DNA of 64,000 nt from Styela clava (taxonomy: Eukaryota > Chordata > Ascidiacea > Stolidobranchia > Styelidae), in assembly GCF_964204865.1 (NCBI RefSeq), contig NC_135260.1, positions 8,246,001 to 8,310,000 of the forward strand. Direction: 5' to 3'. The first letter of the stretch is position 1; every line of letters begins with the position of its first letter. Shown here in pieces: positions 1 to 17,525 of the stretch. The position numbers and the translations under genes are program-made. The notes below the pieces were generated by a model that was not told the DNA's origin, ran no database searches, and worked only from the letters and a program-made list of their open reading frames with translations.

Positions 1-169
1 AAAAGATGCATTATAAGGGTGAAGATTTATGGCATTTCAGTGATTTTTTTTTAATACAAATAGAAGTTTTTATTTTTATTGCAACCAAAATACCAAGTGT
101 TACAAATTTTTGCAATGCATTCAAAACATTTTGATTTATTGTCAGTTAGGATACATTTTGTTAAACAAT

Positions 170-3514
<3,345 letters not shown>

Positions 3515-6500
3515 ATTTTGCAAACAACTGTGCATTTGACTTTGTCGTATTTCTGTAATATATTAACGCATTTGTATATTTGGCTAAGGAATGGTTTATT
3601 TCGTATTTTTAAAATCTTTCACGCCTCTTCTAACGTTTTAATTTTTGCCATGTCCATTTTCGACTTCGTGAGTTTGGAGTGTAAAACATACTCAACTATA
3701 TTGGTCTAAAAAATGAAAATATCTTCCATTTGCTGTCCTGTAATTCTTATTCAACGTTTTTGTATCTATATTTTATTAAAGAGGATATATTTTTTATATA
3801 CTTCATTGTAGCTTTTCGCATAAATTAAATTTTTAAAACAAAGTTAGCACTTATTATCCACTGTATAGAACAAGAGTAATTACAAGCTAGCCTTTCAGCA
3901 AATTCAAACTCAAGTACAGCAACAGCCCGAACATGACAGCGCGCCTTTAACAGCAGCCAGCAATCTAGACATTAACATTTGCGTGTGCAATTTTGACATG
4001 CTATTAGGATGAGCACAACTGCTTTTAAGTTTGGTGTCCTCACTCCTCAGTCATTTATCTACAATAATAGGGATCCAAATAAGGATCCATTCCTTCATTA
4101 ATTTTTACAATTTCAAGAAAAATACCTTTTTGTGAAAAAATATTAAAGTAGTCGAGTCAACTTCAGAAATTTTGTGTATTTCCACTAGTAATGACTTTGT
4201 ATCTTTTGTAGCAATCCCCGCAAGATAAATAAAAAATGAATAATTATCCAGTAAAGGTAAGAAATACAGATTGCGCTGAAAATTCAAATTTTAAAATCAT
4301 TCCTAACTGGAGAATTACCAATTTCTTATCATAAAACGTGACGGGGGTGTTTTTCTCAAATATCACATTTTTGCATTAGTGGCGGGGACTTTCTTCAAAA
4401 TATCCATGACTTTTTGTACGTTATGTATTCAGACCCTAACGTAATTTCTCTGTTGTACAGCTCAAAGATAATGCATTCATCCATCACACTTTATAGCCTT
4501 GGCTAAAGGGTCCAATATTTAAAAAATTAGTCATGCGTGGGTCGCGCCTAAACGTTTCTCTTCATTTTACTGAGCATGTTCAGCATACACTAATGGCATT
4601 TAATGGTACTATTCTGGTTAAACGAGTAAGGATGCATCTCTCTGTTATTCTCGTTCGTTAGCGGTAAATGGGTCAACTATACCGTAACATGCATATATTC
4701 AACAGGCGTCAGCTGTCGCATTTAGCGTGTTGCGTGACGATAAAAGAATGCTTATTTGAAAGCAGGCAGGACATTTGGCTCCAGATTACCTCAGTGTTTG
4801 GTTGTTGATGTGATATGGGGGTATCGTGGAAGATTATGTTGTTCAAGCATATAGCGAGATGTTCGATTTTGTATTGTTCTGCTGTCTGATTTGTCTGGCT
4901 TAAATTGCAGCGGGTTTAAAACTTGCGTCCTGAATTCTCGAAATTATATGTAATGCTTTGAAAGTTTGCACAATATCTGATTTTCGGAATAATCTGTAAA
5001 CGTCATAGCTACCTTGTATCATATTTATGAGTATATCAGAGGTTTTCAGGTTGATTTACATGTTTTCAACGCGTTTTTATTAAAAGTAACGTCAGTGGTA
5101 GACTTAAGAAGTGCGCAGGAAATAACAAATTCGCAATCGCAAAATACGCCATCACCATGCATGTACCAGTAGGAAGTATACGACAATTTCCCCCAAACGT
5201 TTCAATTCAAGAAATGTCGAGAAGAAAGGGATAAAATAGTATAGAAAATGAATAAGCAATCAGCATGAACGTAAAATCTCGGCAAACTATTCAGAACCTA
5301 TTTTCAAGCATGCTAATGTGCGTTAAAATGATTTTGTTAAATTTAAATATCATTCTTCAAAACATTGTACATTTTACGGCTCTACCCAGAAATGCTCCAC
5401 GATTCCGCAGTTTTCTGCTGCTTTGTACAATCGATACAAGGTCACTAGGGTTTAAATTTTGCTTGTTGTTCCCCGGGGCAAAATATGTACTTCTGTTACA
5501 ACGGATATGTGTTTAAAATACGCATTGCTATAGTAGTGGCTATATTAGATGTAAATAAACTGTATAAGATACAATGAAACGGGCGATTAGATAGCCACAG
5601 AGATGGCTATCTCTTTATCATCCACTAATAACGTGAGTATTTTTAGTTTCGCAGAATTGCCTATAGTGTATTGTCATTCTCGGTTTTCATGCCTTGAAAT
5701 TTTAAAATGAAATGGAAAATTACGTATCATTACTTTTACTGTGTTACATTACGACTCGTGATCTGTAACCAAAGATTGCATGGAACGGAGTAGAACCACT
5801 ATACCTCCTAAATGTTTATGTATTCGTTTCAATAAAAGCGGTCGTGCTTAGCGCCTGTGGATCGATGTATATTTAAACTCCAGGTCTATAAACGCTATAT
5901 CCGGTAGTTATTAATAATATTTATTCTCGAGCCATAAAGCGGAAATCACGTAAACCTATCCATATGAGGTCAGGATTTTCGATGGAATGCTTGTTCATAC
6001 TGTCATACGACTACTTTGCTGTTTGACACATTATCGTATATTATCACCTCGAATTTGGTCGGAATGGCTTTGGTAATATTTGTAAAAGGTGCATTGAAAA
6101 GTGTAGAATTTAGGGAAGGTAAGTCAATACGTTATCGATGCAGACTAAGTCTAATTTATGGATATAAGTTTATCAAACTGTCTGTCAACTGCCAAGTTAC
6201 GACAGGCCTCACCAAAAAGTGGCAACGAAACTAACTAACTGGTTATCCCGACTTCAGAGTTATGCTTTATTTCGTATGAAATTGATTTGGCATGCCCGCA
6301 CCGATATACGTGGAATTCGGGAGTGAATAAAACAAAACTTTCAGTGTTCATTTCGTTCACATTACGTCTTGTTCGTATCAAGTTAATTGGCGGTTGGCGA
6401 GATAAAGTAAACTAAACATTCGCACCCCCTAATTAATTCTGAATAATTGTTTGCCAAGTACGTTCTTTGGATAGTACTGGCATTTAAAAGTATTTATCTA

Positions 6501-7422
6501 TTGTCCACGTATGAATTTGGCTTCGTGTGTCACATTCAACTCTTTAGAAAACGATGACGTCATTCTTGAAATGTCAAGAGGATTTCTGAAACACCGCATT
6601 GACCCCTTGCGCACAAACATTTATTATTTGCTCAGGCAGAACACGATAAAACACATCAGTACGACCTCACAATGTCAATACCTTTCAGTGAAACATTTGG
6701 AAATCGACGTAATGTACATCAGTAATTTGAGAGACGTTTTCTCATCAAAATGATATTCGACTGAATCGGGTTAATCGATGGCATACAGTGTAACATGGCT
6801 ACAAAGCGCAAGCAGTATAGTGTTTTATTGAACAGAATTCCGTCATTATACATTGTAGAATGCCGCTATCGTCTGGTCGCTTGAACTTTACGCCCTAATT
6901 GTAGTGAAATGGCAAAAGTTACAGACAGGGCGTGGTATTAGCTCAAATATAAAATTTTATTTGTTTTAAGTCACAAATTAACAAATTTAAAAATCAATCA
7001 GCGCTAATGAACTTTGATGTCATTTCCCATCATAGATTTCGTGACTGAGCGATGAGGGACAATGGATTACTCAATAGCAGTGTTAATCCTGCTTGGTGAG
7101 CGATAGACTTTGATAGCAGGGGTTTTGTCCATCTGCATTTTCTTATTTTGATCTAAATTTGAATATATTGAGTTCTATGAAGTTTAGAAATTTTATAAAT
7201 ACTGTTGTTAATGTTCTATACTATTTTTAAAGTTGAGTGTTGTTCTTAAAAGCTGCTACTTTGCTCTAATTTTTGTTGAAAGTATATTCATTTTTGCGTT
7301 TAATATTCAACTTATTCTTAAATCTCAGAATGGAATATTTTTACTAAAAAACTGCTTTTCATTTTCTAGCATAATTAGTTATTATTTGCTTAAGCTAGTG
7401 GCTTCACAAAATCTGGAATAAA
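3515..7422. other. Intergenic, AT-rich, no gene recognised
   Basis: Only short ORFs without family features or exon-like codon patterns are seen. The start probably contains the 3' UTR of RSPH10B, and the end probably the promoter or 5' UTR of the PDZ gene. A small perfect hairpin (agatagcc/ggctatct, about 5590-5613) is the only local structure I noticed. Confidence 0.6.
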
Positions 7423-10400
7423 ATGCCTCGCCCAAGGGTTCAGACATCATTGACTTTATTCGGATCTCCGCCATATGGATTTCGAATTTCTGGAGGAATA
7501 GAATTCAACCAACCCTTGGTTATAACTCGAGTAAGTGCTGACTTTGTTATTTTCACCCAGTTGCATCAATATTGTATATTTATAGTAAGGATTGGTCTTT
7601 TTAATGATCTGTTATTCAAGGCAAATTTTTTTTTCTGAAAAAATTGTAACAGCATTGACCAAATAAAAATTCAGATTATATTTAAAGATATTTATTGCTA
7701 ACATGATCTATTGACATTTTTTTTTTTCAGGTAACCCCTGGAAGTTTAGCTGCAAGAAGTGGTGTGCAGTCAGGAGATGTTGTTATTGCAGTTAACAATC
7801 AATATGTACAAGATTTATCTCAAGATCAATGTGAAGCAAAAGTGAGACAAGCAGTTGGGTCTTTACATATGGTTCTCGAAAAGTGAGTAGAGTTGATATT
7901 GTAACAAGTTATTTTTCAATAATATCATAATCTAAATTATTTTTAATAAAGATATAAAAAGCATGGGTAGATATGATCTGAGCTTTCAAAAAATTCATTG
8001 TTGATGATCACAGATTTCATTAACTGTCAACGTTCTGGAAGTGTTCTGTCATTAAAACCAACTTTCCATCATTATTATCTCAAACAGACTTTAGAAATCA
8101 CAACATGTATTGTATTCAGAGTATTTACATAAATTATTTGTTGTTACTTTTAATCAACAGACACTTTCAGTACCTAGGATTTAGTCCACATGGAGATTGT
8201 TCCATATCCTTACATAACAATGTTAGTTTTATTAGTTAAATTGTAGTTATTGAATGTACAAATTAAAACTTTACTAATGAAAAGCAAGTGTTCCTCATTG
8301 GTGCTGTAGGAATGATCTTATATTTACTCATAAAAGTTACTATGCCTATACTTCATTTTTCTGTCATATCTATAGCAGGCGGGCTTTCGGGGCTTATCGA
8401 GTTACTCTATCGGAATGTCATTTATTTTGATATTTTCACATCTTCATTCTTACAGTATGTAACTATTTTTTATAAATGCATTTGGACTAGTCTGTCAATG
8501 TAAAATCCATCTGTTAGCATAGTTATTGTGATCCAAATGAAATAGATAGCATGCATTTTCGAACTGAAAATTATTTTGATTGATCAGTTTAAATGCTATG
8601 ATTGTGGTACCAATACATCATTCTTCAATGATATTGTTTTATCAATTGAATAACTTGGATGGTTAGTCTCTTAACATGCTTAACCTAGCATGAATGATAT
8701 ATGTCCCATGTTTGAAATGGCCATCCCAGCTATTGTCAATTTTACGCTAGTAAATATTACTGCTAATATGCTCTGTCTCAGTTAAGTATATTTTTAGCTC
8801 TGCCATGATATTCCCACCAGAATAATGGTGATTGATCAGATCTGTGAATACATTTTACTTCCTGTCATGTTATGTAATGGAACTGGAAATTATCATACAA
8901 TAGATGAAAAAGCTAATATAATTTCAACACTAGTTATTTCATATGGTCTTATTTTGTGGTTACTTATGGCTACTCATAAAAATAATAGGACCACTTATTA
9001 ATATTGTAGATTGTATTTGATGATAAAAGAGTTAGTCGTCTGTTTGATGCTGTTTTCCAACCTTACATGCTTACAGACATTCATGTCCAAAATAGTGGGT
9101 TTTTTATGTTATGTCCCAGTGCAGTACTTCCGAACCAAGGGTACACGGAAGAATCCCACCCAGTATATAATTTTTGCATGCATGATATGAAAACAGGATA
9201 GCAAAATTAAGCTACTCCTCATTGGTCTAACTTGCATCAAGTTGGACATTTGGTCTTGTTTGTTCTCTTTAATGTGAGAAATTCAAGGCAGTTTCTGTAA
9301 GCATTAGAAGCATTGTGTCTGGTTCAAGTTCACAAGTTCCTGACACTAAAAAGGTTGTAAACCACTTCCAATCATATATATGCTCATTTTAAAAAGTTCA
9401 GTGAAAATGGTACAAAGCTGGCTGCCTTGTGACATTTCACTGTACTATTACTGTCATGTTTTATTAAATAAGTTTGGAAAGAGTGAATTAAAACAGAATG
9501 CATAGGAATGAATTTTGCTTCAATTATTTTTTAAATCATAACACATAATATTTTCATTTTAGGAATGCTGCAAAAGTAACAGAACTCCCAGGAGGTCAAG
9601 TTCAGGTTGATGGTGATAGGAGTATTTATGTAAGTACAATTATTTCTTATCAATATCTCACAAAAACTCCACTTATTTTGCCATGGAAAAAAGGTCGATC
9701 TTTAATGAGTATATGACTGAGACCACACATGTCAAAAGTCCATTGAAATTTTCCGGATTTGTGTGCTTTGACCATTAGAAGCTTTTACATCGAATGCATG
9801 AAATGATATGCAGCTGTGTATTGGAATGCCGATACTTCATTTCCACAGCGACTGAGATTTTTTATGATAATGACAAGATCGTGTTACACTATGAAATGGA
9901 ATCAGTTTTTAATCAAAATTTTGAATGCTTGATCATTTAAACACATAAATTATCAATTATTGAAAGATGAAACATGTTTATTAAGAAGAGGAATTCTAAT
10001 TCGGTGTCAGACATTCATATTAGGTAAAAAAAAAAAACTTGCCATTCGACAATTCGAATAATTTAAAAAATTTACTATCCCAATGCAGCCAACTTCTACA
10101 GTCGCAAAATTGTGACTGTGGATGTAACAATGTAGAATATTTCCCTAATCATATATTTTGTCTGTTTCACATGCATGGTTGTTGATTTGACTTTACCAAT
10201 ATACTTGATGCATGATACAAATCATACACACTGGAATACACATAGACTGCTGTCAAAGACACCCAGCAAAGAATATCCAAATATAATAGAAGTGCAAAAC
10301 CATTTGGTGCGCCGGCCACAACTGCAACAGAATGTGAAGTAGAGAAGCCCGCGGAGACAAAACCAGGATTTAAACCTGTTTCATTTAAACCAAAAACGCA

Positions 10401-13400
10401 ATGTGCCGATGAAACAACGCTTCCTACTTCTGCTAGAGGGGAGCCAGACGGCATAAACTCAGCTACAGAAGGTATTGCGAAGGTAACCATAGAAAACCCT
10501 GACGATGCAAATGCGAATGGCTCAGCTAAGTCTACTTATGATGTAGGCAAATATAATCGCAGACCAGCGCCATTCAAACCCGGAAATGCATCTAATAATT
10601 CTAATGTTGCAACTCTACCAGAACCAGACGACTTTCCTCCACCACCGGATTTTGTGCTAGACTCCCAGGAGCAACCTCCATATATGGTAACGTCAAATGC
10701 AGGTTCTGGCAATCCAACCAACAAGACAGTAACCAAAAAGATAATTGTTGGCGGTAACTCTCCACTAGGTCTTTACTCAGGTGCAAATGCAGCCGAGACA
10801 TACAAGGCTCAGGTTGGAGATTTATAAATCCTAATACTGTACTTAATTTGTATACAGTTTTATCATTTGCAGCAGTACCTTGTTAACCATAACCATAATC
10901 AATCATTGTCAATATTCCTTCCATTACCACTTTAATATTGCAAAAACATCGCCTACCATGGGCTGATGGATTTGTAATTTTTCTATGCACAGATACAGTG
11001 ACGTTTGCTGGTATAAATAACCATGTCAGTAATATAACATTTTATTAAAATGGCTTCGTCGCATTTGCAGACTCTTTTCTGGCTCTATTAATGCCTTTCA
11101 CCCTATTAGGTGTCAGGAGTCACCATATATATATCGTTTGCATATTCGTTCGTTTTAAGAACATGCGGTGTGATTTTCCAAAACATATCAATATTTCCAC
11201 TTTTTCATGAGGCCCAAACACAATCCGTTTCTACATTCGTCTTAGTTGCCAAATTAAGTTGATTAAGATATGTAAGAAATTTATTCTAATTGTGGACCTT
11301 TGACAAATGACTGTATTTTGTGAAAAAAATGGAAGGCACTTATAGACGTTTTTACTACTATTAATCATTTTTGCTAGATACATACATACACTTATTTGCA
11401 CATGCATGATTTTTTAAAGTCGTAAGTACTGATTTTATTATTAAGCATGTATTTGTTTATTGCACTGCTTCGCTTACCGTGCCAGAAACATTTTCTTGAG
11501 AAATGCTTGACGAAACAGGCCCGTATTTGTTCAGCATCTGCACAATGACATGTTTCTGGCACTGGATTGTATAAAAAATTAATGGAAAGCTTCCGAATCA
11601 AGTGTTTAGCATGATTGTGATTGTAATGAAATAAAAAAGTATATTCTTCACCAATCAGCATTCAGTGTGTGTTTGAATTATGGCGTTTCCTAGTGTTATG
11701 TAAGTTCAAAAGTTTGTATTCAAAATATGGTAATTGCCACTGCAAACCACCCCTGGTTGATCAATTGTATGTTTGCATATTAATGGGAATGTTAATTTTT
11801 CATTGGTTATTACCCAGTGTTTCCAGGGCTTTATCCCGCAGGAAGACGTACCAAATTGACTGCGCCAAACAAGATGGTAAAGCCGGGATTCAAACATTTC
11901 AACCGATTCATTTGAAACTATTCAATTTTACACTTTTTAATATGTTAAGGCAGGTGTGCAAACTACGGCCCGCAAAGAAAAATCGTGCGGCCCGCGAAGA
12001 AGTGCCGGTTTTGAAAGATGTGCTCGCGAAACGAGCTTTTACTTTAATCAATCTTGAACGTGCGAGCAATTTCAAGCCTATAACAGTACCCGGAGTGCCA
12101 CTACCATATCAGTGAAACTAGCTAGCAAGAACTGTTGAAAAAAAACACAATGTTATATATAAATGCATGTTTCTCACTGAATTCGTTTAAATTTGGTGTG
12201 ACAACAGTTTTGAATATATCAGTTTCCTTTAGAAATTTGTTGCGTCTTAACTGAATATTTCTGCCAAGACCCCGAACATTGCACCGTAAAATCAATAAAA
12301 AAAAATAAACAATTTTTTATGCTCGCATCTACTGTACAATAGAAATCATACTTAAGTAAAGCTCTGGAAAAATCCAACTTACGAAAATTCTTTTCGTAAA
12401 AATATTGTTTCGACCAACGTAAGATTTTCTACATATATACGAAAGGCCGACAATCGAAAACAAAAAACGCGTGTAGTGACATTTGTTTATTTTAGGTTAA
12501 TGCAATGCTTGAAGGTGTCCAATTCGAATTTAATATTCGAATATCGCGAACTTCGAATATCGTTCTTGGCGTTTGTAAGAATACCGAATATGGCACACAT
12601 ATCCTAGCGCCGGCCCGCCGTCAACGTTTTGATCCAAAACATTTTACAATTATTTCATTTTTTAACGTAATCAAAGGCAGTCGGTAGTAAGTTACAGTCG
12701 GCATGAAAGGATTTCAATTAGCTCTGACTTGGGGTGCTTATTTCACGTCACGGATGTTTGTGATTGAAAATATTTTACAATTATTATAGTATATTTGAAT
12801 TTTGTCGAGATAGTTTGTGCGACCTCGGCAATAAATCTAAAAGCTAATTGTGTTGTTTTCATTCTTTCATTTCGATAGTGACCGAACATGAGGGCACATT
12901 GGTTCCATTTCTTGCAATTTAGAGCGTATAAAATGGCTCTTAAATATTATTTAGTATCTATCGCGGCGTCGTTGATGACGATATCGTTTAGTTTAAGTTA
13001 ACGGTATCAATATATAATCAAAAATAAAATCATAACAGCCGACATGAAATATTTAAATCAGCGTCGACTCGCAAAGATTTTCGGTTTTAATTCTTGAAAC
13101 TGCAAAATAAAAAGAGTAAATTCTTAAATTTTGAATTTCATGCGCGTGTGCTCATTTTCGTACATTACGTTTTCTCTTATATTTCAATTTTAATGCCTCC
13201 TCCGACCGCCGTCCTCCCACTCTCACGGTCTTCGCTTAGCTCAGTCAAATATTATAACAAATTTTGTGGGGGCTTGGAACGGATTATATCATTTTCCAGG
13301 TAAAGAGCGTCCGTACTTAGGAAATTTTCTACTTACGAAAGGGCTTGGAACAAATTAATTTAATTCCAATTACAAAATCCCTTTCGCAAGTAGAAAATTC

Positions 13401-16400
13401 TGCAAGGTACGCATGGTGAGAAGAAAGAACAGAGAAATATCGAATAAAAACTACAAATTTGTATTGTAATATTGTATCCAGAGATTTTCGTAGGTAGAGT
13501 TCCTAAGTTCGGCCCGCGGCTTCACCCAGTTACTTGTATTTGGCCCGCCTATAAAAAAGGTTGCACTCCCCTGTGTTAAGACATTGAAATAAGTGTTAGG
13601 AGCAGGGTTACCATAGAACCACTTGCAACTCTGCGAGAGCTGGCAGGTTTGAATACATGGGCAAAATATATACGTGCAAGAGGGTTGCCGTACGCCTATC
13701 TCCCGCGGGTCATTACGGCTTTTTCTTTCATTCAAGACCGTGCATTCGGATCAATTACGCAATTATTATATCGTCAATATTACGATTAGGGCTTCTTGAA
13801 TACATGAAGTTCTACCAACTCTATGCTTGAACAAATCTGGTTTCAACCAGTTTAAAGTCGTTTTCAAATAATTACTGGGCTGGAATTCAATGTCATTGTT
13901 GAGGAAAAATCTATTTATATGAAATGGGGCGATTAGGACTTTGTTTGTAATTTCGCGTTTAATCTGTCACCAAACAGGTGTTTGATCGCCACGACAACCT
14001 GGTGCTCTAAATAAAGAGCCTAAATCATGAGCGTGAAGTAGTCAAAATTAATTCGTCAAACTTTTTCTGGACACAAATGAAACTTATATATATATAGAGC
14101 TGAAAAACTTAATGATGAGACAGAGATTTGAGACCAGTGAAACAAGGACGCCCAAGCTTCAAATGAGCTACTAGTTTAGCGTCTGCGCTTTGTTTTCATT
14201 GAAAATATATTCTTCCGCTAGTTCATGATGTAGTAGGTGGGAGGAGACGCATAGCCATATAGCCAAGTCAAGTCTTCAGGCATTTTCAAAAATTTCTAGG
14301 AAATTTGAAACGTCGGCATTATGAGCAAAATTCGCCAGCATATTATCCTAGATGTTAACCCATGATCTCCTGCTGTTCCATTTACTCTTCGTATAGTAGG
14401 TATTAAACTCAATCATGATCACAACGTAACTGTATTCATATCTTGACGTGTATTATGATATGCAGTTTTGTTTTTCAGGGGTTAAGTTAACTTCCACATC
14501 TCGACATTGAGTCTGGTTACCCCTAAAAATGACTTTAAATTAATATATTGCGTTTGTGTCAACAGGGGTATCGGTGGTATCGATGTTTTCTCTTCAACTA
14601 CTTCGGTCAAGCGTAATCATTACAACAAACCCCCCATTCGGTGCAAATGTCTTTAAACGACTTCAAGTTGACCGATATTGCAATTGTGAATATTTGCGTT
14701 TCTTCACCTGGGGCGTATTTTGTTCACTTCGTATATATGACTCAGGTTGCATTACATTCTCACAGGACGTAGAAAGACAACTTTAGATGTCATACATTAC
14801 TCACGCCACTTCACTCACTGTCACTGTTTCTTGTAACTCCAACACCCAATAAGCTTACTCTGACTAAGGAGCTTGTAGCTACATGTTGACTTAGATGAAC
14901 TTGGGGGATTTGGGACAAACTCGGTCAATGCTTGCAATTACCCTTTAGCGCAGATGGAGTGTCACGTTACATATGGAAGTTTTGGAAGCTTGTTGCGATA
15001 TTGTATTTGCGCATAAACAATAAGTCCCAAACTGGAATAATCCAGAGAATATAACGAGGGTCGGGATAATTAATTCATTGTTGCGTACTTTAGAATTTTC
15101 AGTGGAGACCGCAAATTCGTGGTGAAATAGGGTGGATGCTCTGAATATTTATTTGGAGTAATGCAATCAATATTTTACTTTTATTGCAACTTTACTACAA
15201 CGTTATCGTGTACAGTTTATTATCTTCCCAGCGACCTATATTTCAAACTCATCATATTGTATTACTCATACTGTTGTATTTCTAAAGGAGCCAAACCACG
15301 CTGGAACTGCACACAACAGAACAGCCAAAGGATTCCGTCCTGGACCCCCTGTTGCTCATAAGTAGGTTTCTAAATCTGAAACATTAGACTACAATACTTA
15401 AGCCAGGATGCAGCAATAACAGTGCAGTTTGCTTTCCCTTGAACTTGTTATAATTTATATTCACTTCAATATTCCTGATGTTCGACTTCCTTTAACCCTT
15501 TCCGTGCGGTGGGCACGTATACGTACCCACGATAAAACTCGCTAGATTGCGGCGGGTACGTTGATGTACTCCACTGTTTTATTTAGCAATGGGTCGCAAA
15601 CTGTTGTTCTAGTTTTTCCGGGTTTTAGTTTATTGATAAGAAGTCTTCTTCGAGATTAACATAAGCGACGGTAAATCTCGCTTTCGTTTACCATGGGAAT
15701 TTTATTTGCGGCGGAACGAGGGAGTGTTTTTGAAATTTATGCAAATTTTGGTGTTTTTTGGGTGGTAATAGAAGACATATTACCCCTTCCATCTACCAAA
15801 ATATTTTGAGTAAGATAACGAAATTGCTACAGCAATATTATGCTATTGTTTGCCAACCAAGAAGCGGTAACAGTAAAGGATTTAGCGAATATTTCTATTT
15901 TTTATCACGGTTTGAAGTTTCAACACCCAAGAAAAAAAAATGCCTTTTTTTATCCGGTTTGTGACTCAGACCACCCCTTTCAAAAAAAATTTTTTTTTTT
16001 CAATCGCCAATTGCAAGCTCTTTAAATAAGCTTTCCAACGAGCCGTCAGTGGGCAGCAGAGGATCATTACTTTTTCGTTAGTCGATCGATTAGTTGTGGG
16101 GGTACAAATGCATATAGTCGGTGTAGCAAATACGATTATTTTATAAAAAATAAAAATCGCATGGAAAGGGTTAAAAAGCGACGTTTGGGAATTTAAAAGA
16201 TATGTAAACTAAATTGGTTTCTCAAGCCCCATCAAGTAGCAAACCTCGATAAGTTTGAATGAAGTCCGAATGTTGGCTCATATACGCTACCGCTTTTTAC
16301 TTTCAAAATAAGCTTGTTATGTTATTTTTAGGCCTGGCGGATACGCACCTCCATCAATGTCAGACCCATCACAATCCCCAGTTTTTGACCCAAATGCTCT

Positions 16401-17525
16401 CAAGCAAGCTGCAACTATCAAACAAGGATTGATGGTGGTAAGGCATTACATTTTTATATATTTATATAGCTTCGAATGTGTGATTTTGTAAGCGTAATGC
16501 GCTAAAGAGTCCGTGCATTGAACATTTCGTTAAGACGAACGTGAATTACGTATTTAAATTTGCATGAATCACTTTTACATGAGTTGTCACGGTTAGAGCA
16601 TAAGCCATAAAGAAAGAGCGTTTGTAACCCATAAAGTTTACTGGAACAACCTTACTTAGAAGGGTTTATAATGGTCAGGCCTTCGTGATTAAGGTTTTTC
16701 GTTGAAACAAAATTAACCGAATTACTAATTGACATTAATAGATGCAAGGTCCGGGAAAGTCGAAAGTGGTACATGCGCAATATAACACACCCATGGGAAT
16801 TTATTCCAATGACAACATCATCGATACTGTTCAAGCACAAGCGAAATCCGTTGGTGTCTCATTGCCTGGGTGAGTTTAAAATATGCGAAAGCGTTAATTA
16901 ATTGATCGGGTAGTTTAAGCTTCTGGACCTATGCCTTTATAAATCTGTATATAATTGAATCAACATGAAATTGTTGGACTCTTTAGATGTCTCCAAGAAT
17001 GCGGAACTAGAAGGTTGATATAAGACGTTCAGCATAGAATTACCGAAGGTTGAGGCGACTACAAAATGGATCCTGTTAATAATGCCCGTCAGCAATATTT
17101 GTGCTTGCAAAGTACTCATTTTTTTCAAAATGAGTTTCAACCTTCGCTTTTAAAGTTATTCATAGTTAGCACTACATTGGTAAAATATGCAACATATAAA
17201 TTCTGTACAACGAGGATACGCTGTGTACGAGGACAGAGAATTGTTGGGAAAACATTGGTACTTTACGTGCCTGCTTTAATAAAGTTATTTTGAAAATAGT
17301 GAGAGACATATACTTGCTTTAATGAGAATAAAGTGGGCTACCTCTCTTCTTCTTACGCAGCTACATTTTTATTAACAATATTTCAGAGCACAAGACGAAT
17401 CTGCTTACCAACCAGACGTCAACTCGGCTGTTTATAAAGCGGTGCACAGAGCAGACATCAGACCACAGCGTCAGCATCAATCCCGCAGTTTCAAGATTCT
17501 TTCAGAGATTGTACAAGATGAATAG
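7423..17525 (+). CDS. PDLIM: PDZ and ZM-motif protein of the ALP/ZASP (PDLIM) family, without LIM domain
   Basis: Eight exons join in frame to 446 residues: 7423-7530, 7731-7882, 9563-9629, 10246-10812, 15288-15361, 16332-16437, 16742-16869, 17387-17525. Phases match at every junction. Residues 1-90 are a PDZ domain with carboxylate loop [10 protein letters not shown] and the helix ending [16 protein letters not shown]. Residues 110-298 are Pro-rich, with KYNR boxes at 121 and 211 and a ZM-like stretch [19 protein letters not shown] just before the exon end. Residues about 366-392 are a classical ZM motif ([14 protein letters not shown]). The C-terminus (SAVYKAV...[11 protein letters not shown]) matches the tail found between ZM and LIM in PDLIM proteins. 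These family members bind alpha-actinin at Z-discs and stress fibres. Reading through the weak donor cag|gttgga at 10813 ends at 10827, giving a 302-residue alternative form. No LIM Cys/His pattern occurs before BOP1. An aataaa lies at 18011-18016. Confidence 0.85.
11951..13573. mobile_element. hAT-type non-autonomous transposon, copy 1 (in PDLIM-like intron 4)
   Basis: The left end reads caggtgtgcaaactacggcc. The right end, read on the other strand, starts caggggagtgcaacc and then has ggcgggcc. These are imperfect terminal inverted repeats of the CAGGGGTG.GCAA...GGCCCGC type known from hAT elements. Flanking octamers are tgttaagg (11943-11950) and tgttaaga (13574-13581), a 7/8 target-site duplication of the 8-bp length expected for hAT. 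No transposase frame is visible inside. The interior is shared in inverse orientation with 41877-43110. Confidence 0.75.
15496..16170. mobile_element. piggyBac-like MITE flanked by TTAA (in PDLIM-like intron 5)
   Basis: TTAA at 15492-15495 is followed by ccctttccgtgcg. The other end is cgcatggaaaggg followed by TTAA at 16171-16174. The 13-bp ends are inverted repeats with one mismatch, begin with CCC, and are bounded by a TTAA duplication, the hallmark of the piggyBac superfamily. The 675-bp interior has no transposase-like frame, so this is a non-autonomous copy. It lies wholly within an intron. Confidence 0.8.

Noticed and set aside
5590..5613. 8-bp hairpin agatagcc/ggctatct
   Set aside because: A stem this short is expected by chance in 64 kb and has no context.
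10167..10801. Minus-strand ORFs opposite PDLIM-like exon 4
   Set aside because: They are shadows of the plus-strand Pro/Asn-rich exon, whose phase fits the neighbouring exons.
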